Of a stretch of 22,987 bases of DNA, positions 6,476 through 14,067 are shown one piece after another. Within the stretch, counting starts at the first letter, position 1. Each line of letters begins with the position of its first letter. Location of the stretch: the NCBI GenBank assembly GCA_046735215.1, contig JBKPSV010000083.1, positions 1 to 22,987 of the forward strand, written 5' to 3'. The DNA comes from JAMXLO01 sp046735215. GTDB lineage: Bacteria > Pseudomonadota > Alphaproteobacteria > Acetobacterales > Acetobacteraceae. A model generated the notes under the pieces. The model was not told the origin of the DNA and searched no databases. It worked only from the letters and a program-made list of their open reading frames with translations. A program made the position numbers and the translations under genes.

Positions 6476-8656
6476 TCAATGGCGGTTTGTCAGACTCTCC
6501 TGCTTCGCCTCTCGCCGGCGCGCATGCAGAATGAACTCGGTATAGCCGTTCGGCTGCGCGCGGCCCTTGAATACGAGATCGCAGGCAGCCATGAATGCCG
6601 GCCCATCGAATGCTGGCGCCATGGGGCGATAATCCGGGTCATTGGCATTCTGCCGATCCACCACCTTCGCCATTCGCTGCATGGTCCGCATGACCTGCTG
6701 TTCCGAAACAATGCCATGGTGCAGCCAATTGGCGATGTGCTGGCTGGAGATGCGCAAGGTCGCACGATCCTCCATCAGGCCGATGTCGTGGATGTCGGGC
6801 ACTTTAGAACAACCGACTCCTTGATCGATCCAACGCACCACATAGCCAAGAATGCCCTGGCAATTGTTGTCCAATTCCTGCGCAATGTCGTCAGGCGACC
6901 AGTTCGGTCGATCGGCGACCGGAATCGTCATCAGATCGGTGAGCGATGCGCGTTGCCGGCTGGCGAGTTCCTCCTGCCGATGCGCCACGTCTACCTCGTG
7001 ATAGTGCAGCGCATGCAGGGTCGCGGCAGTGGGTGAGGGGACCCACGCAGTGTTTGCGCCGGCTCTGGGATGGCCGATTTTCTGCGCAAGCATATCCGCC
7101 ATCCGGTCCGGCGCTGCCCACATGCCTTTGCCGATCTGGCCGCGACCTTGCAACCCGCAGGCCAAGCCGATGTCGACGTTCTGGTCTTCATATGCCTTGA
7201 TCCACGCCGTGTTGCGCATGTCGTTCTTGCGGATCATCGGGCCGGCTTCAATCGATGTATGGATCTCGTCGCCGGTACGATCGAGGAAGCCTGTATTGAT
7301 GAACACCACCCGGTCCTTCGCCGCCTGAATACAGGCCTTCAGGTTCACCGAGGTGCGACGTTCCTCATCCATGATCCCCATCTTCAATGTATTGCGTGCG
7401 AGGCCCAGCATGTCCTCGACGCGGGCAAAAATCGCGTCGGCGAATGCCACCTCGTCCGCCCCATGCATCTTGGGCTTGACGATATAAACCGAGCCGGTGC
7501 GGCTGTTGCGCAGCGGACCAATGCCCTTGAGATCATGCATTGCGATCAGCGACGTGACCGCTGCATCCACCATTCCCTCGGGAACCGGTGACCCCGATGC
7601 ATCGAGTACTGCGTCGGTGTACATGTGGTGGCCGACATTGCGCACCAGCATGAGACTGCGCCCCGGCAAACTGAGTCGGCCGCCATCGGCTGCGGTGTAG
7701 ATGCGATCCTCGGCCAAGCGCCGCGTCACCGTTCCGCCGCCTTTCGCGAACGTCTCTTCCAGCGTGCCTCGCATCAGCCCCAGCCAGTTGCGATAGGCCA
7801 ACACCTTATCGTCGGCATCGACACAGGCGACCGAGTCCTCGCAGTCCTGGATCGTGGTTATGGCCGCTTCCAGCAGGACGTCGGCGATGCCGGCGGCATC
7901 CTGTTGTCCGATCGGCTGGCTGCGATTGATGACGATCTCTATGTGCAGACCGTGGTGCTTCAGCAGCACGGACGAAGGTTCGGCGGCATCACCGCGATAG
8001 CCGAGAAACTGCTCCGGCTGTGCGAGACCTGTTCGTGCATTGTCCTTGAGAGTGACCGCAAGTCGACCCTCATCGATCATATAGTGAATGGCATCGCGAT
8101 GACTGCCGATGGCAAGTGGCACCGCCTGATCCAGAACCTGCCGCGACCTGGCAATCACTCGCTCACCACGGGCAGGGTTGTAGGTTGAACCGCGTGTCGC
8201 TGCACCGTCTTCAGGCAGCGCGTCGGTGCCATAGAGCGCATCGTAGAGGCTGCCCCATCGCGCATTTGTAGCATTCAGCGCATAGCGGGCATTTGTCACC
8301 GGCACCACAAGCTGCGGTCCCGCGATCGTGGCGATCTCGGCATCGACATTTTCCGTGCCGATAGAGAAATTCGCCGGCTCCGGCTGGAGATAGCCGATAT
8401 CGCGCAGAAACCCGACATAACCTTCGGCACTGATGCGCTTGCCACGGTTCTCCAAGTGCCAGGCGTCGATCTGGCGCTGCATGGCATCGCGCTTGTCGAG
8501 AAGAGCCGCGTTGTGTGGGGCCAGGTCACGAATGAGCGCACCCAGCCCTTGCCAAAACTGTTCGGTTGAGACCCCTGTACCGGGGACTGCCTCTTTGTTG
8601 ACGAAGTCATACAGTCGGCGGGCGATCCTAAGTCCGCCGGCATCCAGGTAATCCAT
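6476..8656 (-). CDS. glcB: Malate synthase G
   Basis: Condenses glyoxylate with acetyl-CoA to (S)-malate in the glyoxylate/glycolate route. The 726-residue length matches the G isoform (E. coli GlcB is 723). Signature segments: LYDFVNKEAVPGTG near the N-terminus, MLVRNVGHHMYTDAV (active-site Arg), VYIVKPKMHGADEVAFA, KMGIMDEERRTSVNLKACI (Mg-binding Glu), FINTGFLDRTGDEIHTS, and CSKVPDIHDIGLMEDRATLR (conserved Cys and catalytic Asp), then ISSQHIANWLHHG. The ATG at 8656 has GGGAG 9 bases upstream; a TTG at 8665 would overlap that site, so I prefer the ATG. A TATAAC at about 8722-8727 on the minus strand could be a -10 box, but I see no good -35. hutF follows at once. No glycolate oxidase genes are nearby. 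Confidence 0.97.
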   Translation of the reverse strand: MDYLDAGGLRIARRLYDFVNKEAVPGTGVSTEQFWQGLGALIRDLAPHNAALLDKRDAMQRQIDAWHLENRGKRISAEGYVGFLRDIGYLQPEPANFSIGTENVDAEIATIAGPQLVVPVTNARYALNATNARWGSLYDALYGTDALPEDGAATRGSTYNPARGERVIARSRQVLDQAVPLAIGSHRDAIHYMIDEGRLAVTLKDNARTGLAQPEQFLGYRGDAAEPSSVLLKHHGLHIEIVINRSQPIGQQDAAGIADVLLEAAITTIQDCEDSVACVDADDKVLAYRNWLGLMRGTLEETFAKGGGTVTRRLAEDRIYTAADGGRLSLPGRSLMLVRNVGHHMYTDAVLDASGSPVPEGMVDAAVTSLIAMHDLKGIGPLRNSRTGSVYIVKPKMHGADEVAFADAIFARVEDMLGLARNTLKMGIMDEERRTSVNLKACIQAAKDRVVFINTGFLDRTGDEIHTSIEAGPMIRKNDMRNTAWIKAYEDQNVDIGLACGLQGRGQIGKGMWAAPDRMADMLAQKIGHPRAGANTAWVPSPTAATLHALHYHEVDVAHRQEELASRQRASLTDLMTIPVADRPNWSPDDIAQELDNNCQGILGYVVRWIDQGVGCSKVPDIHDIGLMEDRATLRISSQHIANWLHHGIVSEQQVMRTMQRMAKVVDRQNANDPDYRPMAPAFDGPAFMAACDLVFKGRAQPNGYTEFILHARRREAKQESLTNRH

Positions 8657-8777
8657 ACGCTGCAACTCCCAGCCGGGTTACGCCAAGGCACGCCACAGCG
8701 GACCCGAACTGCCGCGGCGTTATACTGTTTCCTGTCGCTTCCCCTGGAACTACGGCGGTGTCTGACGAGCAGATCTG

Positions 8778-9341
8778 TTAGTTTCGGTCGGCCGGCTTCT
8801 CACCTGTCTCGTTGTATACGCGCTTTGCCGGAGAGTGCCAGTGACGGCCACAATCGGCGGCCCCCGCCGTGCGGGCTGTCTGGCTCCTGGCCGAGCGTCG
8901 TTCGTCGCGCATCAGAGTGACCATCGGCTGGGTGTCCTTCGGATCCCAGCCCTGCTGACAATAGATTGCGACGCAATACTTCAAATCCTTCTCACCCTCG
9001 TAGTTACTTTTGAAGTGCACCTCATACGTAGAATGGTGAGTGTCGCTGACGATCCTGAAAAAGGAGAATTGATAGGTGCCTTGGGAGGAAGCCTTGGCAG
9101 CCTCTCTCGCAGCAGCGTTCAGCCCGGCCTTGGCACAACTGAAGGTCACGGCGTTGAGGTCCCCGAGACCCTCGGTCGGCGCGGTCGGCACCGGCACAGC
9201 AGCTGGGGGCGCTGCAGAGCCTTGCGGCGCCGGCGCGGCCGGCTGGGCCCTGCTGGTAGTGATGCCGACCAGCAATGCTGCGGCCACGGACGCGACCAGC
9301 AGTCGTACATCCGGGCGCCTGCGAGGAGAGCGTGCGGTCAT
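8778..9341 (-). CDS. Small secreted cysteine-containing protein of unknown function
   Basis: I do not recognise a named family. The 187-residue product starts at an ATG (9341) with GGAAAGGG about 7 bases upstream. It has a basic n-region (RSPRRRPDVR), a hydrophobic core (LLVASVAAALLVGI) and a likely signal peptidase site near SRAQ, followed by a Pro/Ala-rich linker. The folded part (about residues 75-150) includes FSCAKAG, YQFSFFRIVSDTHHSTYEVH and LKYCVAIYCQQGWDP. Four cysteines in the mature part could form disulphides in the periplasm. The C-terminal 40 residues are polar and look disordered. It follows the PQQ-like propeller gene by 51 bp on the same strand, so co-expression and a shared role outside the cytoplasm are plausible. 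Confidence 0.75.
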   Translation of the reverse strand: MTARSPRRRPDVRLLVASVAAALLVGITTSRAQPAAPAPQGSAAPPAAVPVPTAPTEGLGDLNAVTFSCAKAGLNAAAREAAKASSQGTYQFSFFRIVSDTHHSTYEVHFKSNYEGEKDLKYCVAIYCQQGWDPKDTQPMVTLMRDERRSARSQTARTAGAADCGRHWHSPAKRVYNETGEKPADRN

Positions 9342-9392
9342 GGCGCTGCCCTTTCCTGTTCTTGTGGCTCGAGACCGCCGCAACGGCGGGGT

Positions 9393-11150
9393 TCAAAGCC
9401 CGTACTGGACCACCTTGTTGCTGAACGTGCCGACATAGACCTTGCCGTTCGCGACGACGGGAGTGGTGTACTTGGCGAAGTTTCCCAGGTTGTCGCGCGG
9501 ATTGGCATCGCTGTGGAACAGCTGCTTGAGCTGTGTGCCGTCGACCACTGTCGTCGCGTCGTAGGCCACCAGCGCTCCATGCACGATCGCCGAATTGGCG
9601 TTCCCCTGGACTGGATATGTGCACCAGACGACGCCTGTACCCGGCGCCGTGCCATTGGAGGAAACCACGAGGCGTCCACCCGGCATGCCACCCGGCGCGG
9701 GCATGTTGCCCGACGCGAATTGTGTTCCTTCGGCCTTGAATGCGGTGATGCGCTTGGTCGCGAAATCAAGGTTGTAGACCTTCAGCCGCTCATTCTCGCC
9801 CCAGACATAGATGTTGGCACCGTTTGCCCGCTCCATGTACACGGGGGTTCCGTGAATGTGATAGGTCTTCCCGGTCGGCGTCTGCGCCGCGGCATTGCGG
9901 TCAAGCTTCACGATCGGCCAGTTCGGGTTGGCCAGAGTCGTGGTCGGCAGGCCGGCGGCGCCGTTCGGCGGGTTGGGCAGGTAGGTCGCCACGAAGGGCA
10001 GATTGAACTGCGGATCCCAGAGATTGTGCCCGAGGTTGTTACGATTCAGATTGTATAAGATGCCGTCTTTGCCGCCGCCGATCAGGTTGCCTCGTTCAGG
10101 AACCAGGACCACGCCGGCGGCGCCGAGATCCTGATCCTCATCAGCCCGACCAAAATCGCTGAAGGCACCCCAGAAATCCGCGACGTCGAGCTTCGGCTTG
10201 CCGTTATCAACTCCCGCCTGCCCCGGCGTGTAGTGCAACTTGACGAAACTCTCGGCGAAGTTTCCCGGCATTGTGCCGGGGTCCATGCCGTTGCCGGTCG
10301 TAAAGTAGAGGTCATCACCCTCGATTGCTGGGCCAGAGCCGGACATCCACACACCGCCGGCACCACCGCCCGGCGTGATGCTGAAGATCGCTGGTCTGGG
10401 CGCGAAACCGTTTTCGCGGTCGAGGCCGCGGACATCGAAGGCGGTGACGAAGCCATGGCCAGGGCCGCGCGGGTTCTCGCCGTTGATCGAGAACGGGACC
10501 ACGACAGCCTTGTGGCCTCCGGCGTCGATCAACCCGAGCCCGGCGCGCATCTTCTGGTACGGTACCGCAAAGCCATTCGAAATTCCGCCGCCGCCGTTGT
10601 CAGCGTTTCCTTCAATAAGCATTGGTGGTTTCTTATCAGCGAGGCTGTTGGCGTCGAGTATCCAGAGCATGTTGTTGCGTTCGATGTTCTGGCTGGCGGG
10701 GTTCGGTTTTCCGAATGTCGTGACATAAATCGTGTTGCTGGCCACATCGATGACAGGTGTCGCGGTGATCCCCCAGTTGCGATAGATGTTGTGAAGATCC
10801 ATGCCTTTCCCCGGGGGGTTGGCGATGTCGGCCGGATCGAAGGGCGTCGCAAGCTGCCGGCGAGCGAGTTGAGCACCGGTGTTGACGTCGAAGATGAATG
10901 CAGTGTTCGTCATCGTGAAAATGTAGAGCCTGTTGCCGATGACGAGGGGAGACACATCGATCTTCTCATCGACGACGAACTCGCGAAGCTTTTTTAGTCT
11001 GGGAACGTTCGCGGCGGTCAGGGTGGTCTCGGACTTGTTCCAGCCCTGTCGGGTGTTGTTGACACCGACCGTCCAGATATCGACGGCCCAGGCGGATGCC
11101 GGGAGGCTCAGGAGCAACACCAGGAGACCAAGGCGCGCCGGCAGCGTCAT
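9393..11150 (-). CDS. Secreted PQQ-binding-like beta-propeller repeat protein
   Basis: This 585-residue protein begins with a clear Sec signal peptide (ARLGLLVLLLSLPASAWA, cleavage before VDIW). The mature part is built of repeated beta-blades of the PQQ/quinoprotein propeller type, seen in segments such as DVSPLVIGNRLYIFTMTNTA, ATPVIDVASNTIYVTTFG, VWMSGSGPAIEGDDLYFTTG and YTTPVVANGKVYVGTFSN. No CxxCH haem motif is present, and I cannot identify the residues that bind PQQ and metal in alcohol dehydrogenases, so it may be a non-catalytic propeller. The ATG at 11150 puts the signal peptide at the N-terminus; a GTG at 11165 would add five residues. Its partner appears to be the small secreted protein immediately downstream. 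Confidence 0.85.
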   Translation of the reverse strand: MTLPARLGLLVLLLSLPASAWAVDIWTVGVNNTRQGWNKSETTLTAANVPRLKKLREFVVDEKIDVSPLVIGNRLYIFTMTNTAFIFDVNTGAQLARRQLATPFDPADIANPPGKGMDLHNIYRNWGITATPVIDVASNTIYVTTFGKPNPASQNIERNNMLWILDANSLADKKPPMLIEGNADNGGGGISNGFAVPYQKMRAGLGLIDAGGHKAVVVPFSINGENPRGPGHGFVTAFDVRGLDRENGFAPRPAIFSITPGGGAGGVWMSGSGPAIEGDDLYFTTGNGMDPGTMPGNFAESFVKLHYTPGQAGVDNGKPKLDVADFWGAFSDFGRADEDQDLGAAGVVLVPERGNLIGGGKDGILYNLNRNNLGHNLWDPQFNLPFVATYLPNPPNGAAGLPTTTLANPNWPIVKLDRNAAAQTPTGKTYHIHGTPVYMERANGANIYVWGENERLKVYNLDFATKRITAFKAEGTQFASGNMPAPGGMPGGRLVVSSNGTAPGTGVVWCTYPVQGNANSAIVHGALVAYDATTVVDGTQLKQLFHSDANPRDNLGNFAKYTTPVVANGKVYVGTFSNKVVQYGL

Positions 11151-11541
11151 GATGTGTTCGCCCACGAGATGAAAGGGGACGCAGCCCCGGGTTACGTTGA
11201 AGCTAGCTGCATCTGCCCGCGGTCAGGGTGATGGACTGAGCAGGAGACTATGCCATTGCCGGGAATCGGTGCAACGCGCCGATCAACCCTGCACAGCGCG
11301 GCGGGAACGGGCCAGCGGCATGGCCCGTGGCTGTCCCAGACACTCCGCTGGGACGGCTGGGCTCGGCGTGGTCGTGCTCTCGGTCAGATCGACGTGCCGA
11401 CAGCTTACGCTATGGCGCAGCCGGCACGCTCTCGGCAAGCAGATTGTGGGTTCGCTGCGCTTCCCGATGACCTACGACCAGCTGGACCTTGGTCGTCGCG
11501 CTCTATTACGACGCGTGAATCAATAGCGCTCGATCATGCGT
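11151..11541. other. Intergenic stretch without a convincing gene
   Basis: About 390 bp lie between the propeller gene and the hairpin at 11542. A plus-strand ORF at 11250-11543 (97 codons) has AGGAG just before its ATG. Its composition is unlike the neighbours (weaker GC bias at third codon positions, many Arg/Ser/Thr) and I recognise no family. An overlapping ORF in another frame ends with QIVGSLRFPMTYDQLDL, and a shift of frame there would continue as VVALYYDA, so a decayed gene is possible. The propeller promoter should lie here on the minus strand, but I cannot place it. Confidence 0.4.
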
Positions 11542-11573
11542 AGGGCGGCGAGTCACCTCATACCCGCCGCCCT
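11542..11573 (-). terminator. GC-rich hairpin, possible terminator of the B12 receptor unit
   Basis: A perfect 9-bp inverted repeat, AGGGCGGCG at 11542-11550 and CGCCGCCCT at 11565-11573, encloses a 14-base loop. It lies 11 bp beyond the stop of the 25-residue membrane protein and upstream of the propeller gene. No T-run follows on either strand, so it is either a weak intrinsic terminator or an RNA 3'-end stabiliser. Confidence 0.5.
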
Positions 11574-11584
11574 GTGCTCGCATA

Positions 11585-11662
11585 TTAGACGACGTGGAAA
11601 AGGTAGAGCAGAATGATCACGGGAATGGGAATGCCAAGAACCCACAGAAGAATGCCGCGCAT
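11585..11662 (-). CDS. Very small single-pass membrane protein, 25 residues
   Basis: The ATG at 11662 is preceded by GGAG 7 bases upstream and opens a 25-codon frame ending TAA. The product begins MRGILLWVLGIPIPVIILLY and ends LFHVV. Apart from Arg2 and a His near the end it is entirely hydrophobic, long enough for one transmembrane helix, with an IPIP kink in the middle. From memory, short proteins with this ILLWxxGIPIPxIILLYLF pattern recur in alphaproteobacteria as uncharacterised ORFs; I cannot verify this here. It lies 86 bp after the B12 receptor on the same strand and just before a GC-rich hairpin, so it may be on the same transcript. The function is unknown. It is easily missed because of its length. 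Confidence 0.7.
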   Translation of the reverse strand: MRGILLWVLGIPIPVIILLYLFHVV

Positions 11663-11748
11663 GTTCAACTCCGTCTCTTCAATGGAAAGGAAAGTTGGGA
11701 TCGATCCGTGGCGGTACCATGGCAAACGCAATCACAAGTTGGTGGGCA

Positions 11749-13746
11749 TTATATCCTCAGCCGCACCCCGGCAAAGAAGGAGGGGCCTGGGGTTTGATAT
11801 CCATTCACCGACTCCCACCGCGAGTAGAACAGATTTCGACCGTTGGCAAAAAGCTGGACATGCGGCGCAACGTCGTAAGTGACCGTCAGGTTGAACAGCA
11901 ACCCCTGGCGATTGGAGACGATGCTCCCCGTGGAATTGCCGTTGTTGTCAACCAGGAAATCCGGAAAAGCGCCGGTGAGAAGTAACTCAGGCGCGATCGA
12001 CAAACCGGGCAGGGGAGTTATCGTCGCGTTGAGCGCCGCCGAGCTGCGTGGCCGTCGCGTTAGCTGCGTGCCCAGGTCGGCGTTCTGCGCGTCAGTGTAG
12101 GTATAGCTGATGTCGAGAGCGAGCCACCTCGTGGCCTGCAGGGTTAACTCGGCTTCGATTCCCTGGATGTGCGCCGCGCCGACGTTCACCGCTGTACTGA
12201 CTGGGGTGAACACGGCGACGATCAGGTTCTGGACCTGCTCGTTGAAGTAGGTGGCGCTGATGCTGGCGATTCCGAACGTCGTGGTGAAGCCGACTTCCCA
12301 GCCCTGCGCGCTCTCTGGCTTGAGATTGGGATTGCCGACATAGCCAAAGGAGTCGACGCCGAAGCGGTCGAACAGCGACGGCGCCCGGAAGGCGGTGCCA
12401 TAGGCGGCCTTGAAGCGTGTTAGGATCTCGGGGACATCAACTACGGCGCCGAGCCGCCAGGTGAAGGGTTGCTCGCCGTCGACCCAATCCTGACGGACCT
12501 GGCCGGTCAGTGTCACCCGTTGCAGCAGCGTGGTCTGCAGTCCGGCGTAGGCAGCATCGTCCGTCATCGAAGCCCGGGCCGATTGCGCGAATATCGACCC
12601 AAAGAAGGACTGGTTCACCTTCACGTTGATGTTGTCCGCGGTGTGCTGGTAGCCAAAGGTCAGATCAGTTGCCGAGAGCGTCGGTATCGGCGCCAGATCG
12701 GACAAGTGCACCGTGTTGTTCCACTGCACGTCGGTGCGATAGCTGTGGTAGCGCGAATCGTTGGTCGCCTGGTTGGGATCGAGCGCCTGCAAAGCCTGGG
12801 TGTAGTGCCTGTCGTTCTGCAGGCGACCGACGAAGGCGCTGGTCTCATATGCGCCATTAAACAGCTTGGAGGTGATCCCGGCCCGACCAAGCAACGAAGC
12901 GTCCGTTCCGGTCGAGTTGCTGTTGTCGAAGGTCGGATTGCCAAGCGCGTTGAAGCCGAAGTCGGCGCGCCGGGCACGCAGGAAAAGCGACAGGCGGGTG
13001 CCTTCGACCGGGGTATAGCCAAGGTTCAGCGTGCCGATCGTGTCGGCGAAGCTTTGTGGAACACCGGTATATATCGACTGGCGCTGCGGTGTGGTGTCGT
13101 AGCCGCGCAAAGCTTCGCCTTCCACGGTCGCAGAATAGTCGATCGGCCCTTCTATGCCGGAGGCATTCGCATTCCCTTCGAGCTGTTTCGGGTAACCGCC
13201 GGCAAGTTCGCCGGTCAGGTGAAAGCCAGGATCGTGCCCCTGGCGGGAAATCAGGTTGATCACGCCGCCGATCGCACCGGAGCCATACAGCGCCGCCATC
13301 GGGCCGCGAATCACCTCGATGCGCTCGACATCGGCCAGCGTATCGACACCAAAGTTGAAGGCGCCCGAGGAGTCTGAAGCATCGTTCAGGGGCATGCCAT
13401 CACGCAGCACGAGCACCTGGTTGGAGTTGGTGCCGCGCACAAACACGCTGGCATTGCCTCCCGGACCGCCCGACTGGCTCACGCGAATGCCAGGCACCGC
13501 CGACAGCGCGTCAGTGAGGGTGAGATAGCCGCGTTGCTCGATGGTCTGACGGTCGATCACCGTCACGCCAGCGGGAATGTCAGCCACCGGTGTCGGAACC
13601 CGTGTGGCGGTCACAACCGTTTCCGGTATCGACTGGGGTTCGTCGGCAAATGATATTGCGATCGTCATTGCCCAGACAGCTGGAATCCAGAGTAGGCAAA
13701 CACCGCGTCTGCGTGCGTTCAACCAGTGTACTTGAGATCTCCGCAT
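11749..13746 (-). CDS. btuB: TonB-dependent vitamin B12 outer-membrane receptor (BtuB type)
   Basis: This 665-residue TonB-dependent receptor imports cobalamin across the outer membrane using TonB energy. The start at 13746 is fixed by GGGAGGG 7 bases upstream. A basic n-region (WLNARRRGVCLLW) and a hydrophobic stretch ending SFADEP form the signal peptide. Next come a TonB-box-like ETVVTATR, the plug domain with SVFVRGTNSNQVLVLRDGMP and IEVIRGPMAALYGSGAIGG, and a long beta-barrel with motifs such as AAYGTAFRAPSLFDRFG and NPNLKPESAQGWEVGF. The last residue is Ile rather than the usual aromatic. The cobalamin riboswitch in its leader gives the substrate assignment; without it, only the receptor class would be certain. 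No btuCDF, cob or cbi genes are in the window. Confidence 0.92.
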   Translation of the reverse strand: MRRSQVHWLNARRRGVCLLWIPAVWAMTIAISFADEPQSIPETVVTATRVPTPVADIPAGVTVIDRQTIEQRGYLTLTDALSAVPGIRVSQSGGPGGNASVFVRGTNSNQVLVLRDGMPLNDASDSSGAFNFGVDTLADVERIEVIRGPMAALYGSGAIGGVINLISRQGHDPGFHLTGELAGGYPKQLEGNANASGIEGPIDYSATVEGEALRGYDTTPQRQSIYTGVPQSFADTIGTLNLGYTPVEGTRLSLFLRARRADFGFNALGNPTFDNSNSTGTDASLLGRAGITSKLFNGAYETSAFVGRLQNDRHYTQALQALDPNQATNDSRYHSYRTDVQWNNTVHLSDLAPIPTLSATDLTFGYQHTADNINVKVNQSFFGSIFAQSARASMTDDAAYAGLQTTLLQRVTLTGQVRQDWVDGEQPFTWRLGAVVDVPEILTRFKAAYGTAFRAPSLFDRFGVDSFGYVGNPNLKPESAQGWEVGFTTTFGIASISATYFNEQVQNLIVAVFTPVSTAVNVGAAHIQGIEAELTLQATRWLALDISYTYTDAQNADLGTQLTRRPRSSAALNATITPLPGLSIAPELLLTGAFPDFLVDNNGNSTGSIVSNRQGLLFNLTVTYDVAPHVQLFANGRNLFYSRWESVNGYQTPGPSFFAGVRLRI

Positions 13747-13747
13747 T

Positions 13748-13783
13748 GCGGGCCCTCCCATCGACAGTGAGTCGACAGCCCGC
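13748..13783 (-). promoter_or_regulatory. Hairpin occluding the btuB ribosome binding site
   Basis: In the btuB mRNA, GCGGGC (13783-13778) can pair perfectly with GCCCGC (13753-13748). The loop of 24 bases ends in the Shine-Dalgarno sequence, and the stem occupies the spacer between it and the AUG at 13746. This would block ribosome binding. Upstream alternatives that compete for the first arm include the self-complementary CCCGCGCGGG. This fits a translational expression platform, but the pairing is my hand reading, not a fold prediction. Confidence 0.5.
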
Positions 13784-13839
13784 GCGGGTTCACCCCCGCT
13801 GCATCGATACACCCCGCCCGATGCACGCGTGCAGTCTCG

Positions 13840-14022
13840 ACGCCGGCCGGTCTCCTGGCTCGCGGGTCATCATCCGTTCGCGCCTTCTCGCCTTTCGGCA
13901 ATGGCATGTGCGAACTGACTAGCCGCGCACAGTTGCGGGGGCAGCAGCCTCGTCCTCGGGTGTGAGCCGAAGATCTTGACTTTCCCGTTTAAGCCCCTCG
14001 TCCTGCACCGAGGACTTGCGGG
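13840..14022 (-). ncRNA. Cobalamin riboswitch (aptamer) in the btuB leader
   Basis: Read on the minus strand, the leader carries the cobalamin aptamer landmarks in the right order: CTTAAACGGGAA, then GCTGCCCCCGCAACTGTG (the most conserved core), then GCCATTGCCGAAAGGCGAGA and, at the 3' side, GAGCCAGGAGACCGGCC (the B12 box). In this family binding of cobalamin normally lowers expression of the downstream gene, here the receptor. A 7-bp hairpin (TGCATCG/CGATGCA, 13800-13825) and the ribosome-site hairpin at 13748-13783 lie between the aptamer and the start codon. The 5' boundary is approximate. The promoter must lie upstream, towards or inside the divergent CoA transferase gene. Confidence 0.93.
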
Positions 14023-14067
14023 CCACCTGCGTCTCCCATCACAGTAACCGGTTCAAGGGAGTAAGCA

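Noticed and set aside
12469..13377. 302-codon open frame on the plus strand
   Set aside because: It is antisense to the btuB barrel region, whose reading frame has clear receptor motifs and a signal peptide.
13800..13825. 7-bp hairpin (TGCATCG/CGATGCA) after the riboswitch, considered as an intrinsic terminator
   Set aside because: No U-run follows, so a terminator is not supported. It is kept only as a possible part of the expression platform.
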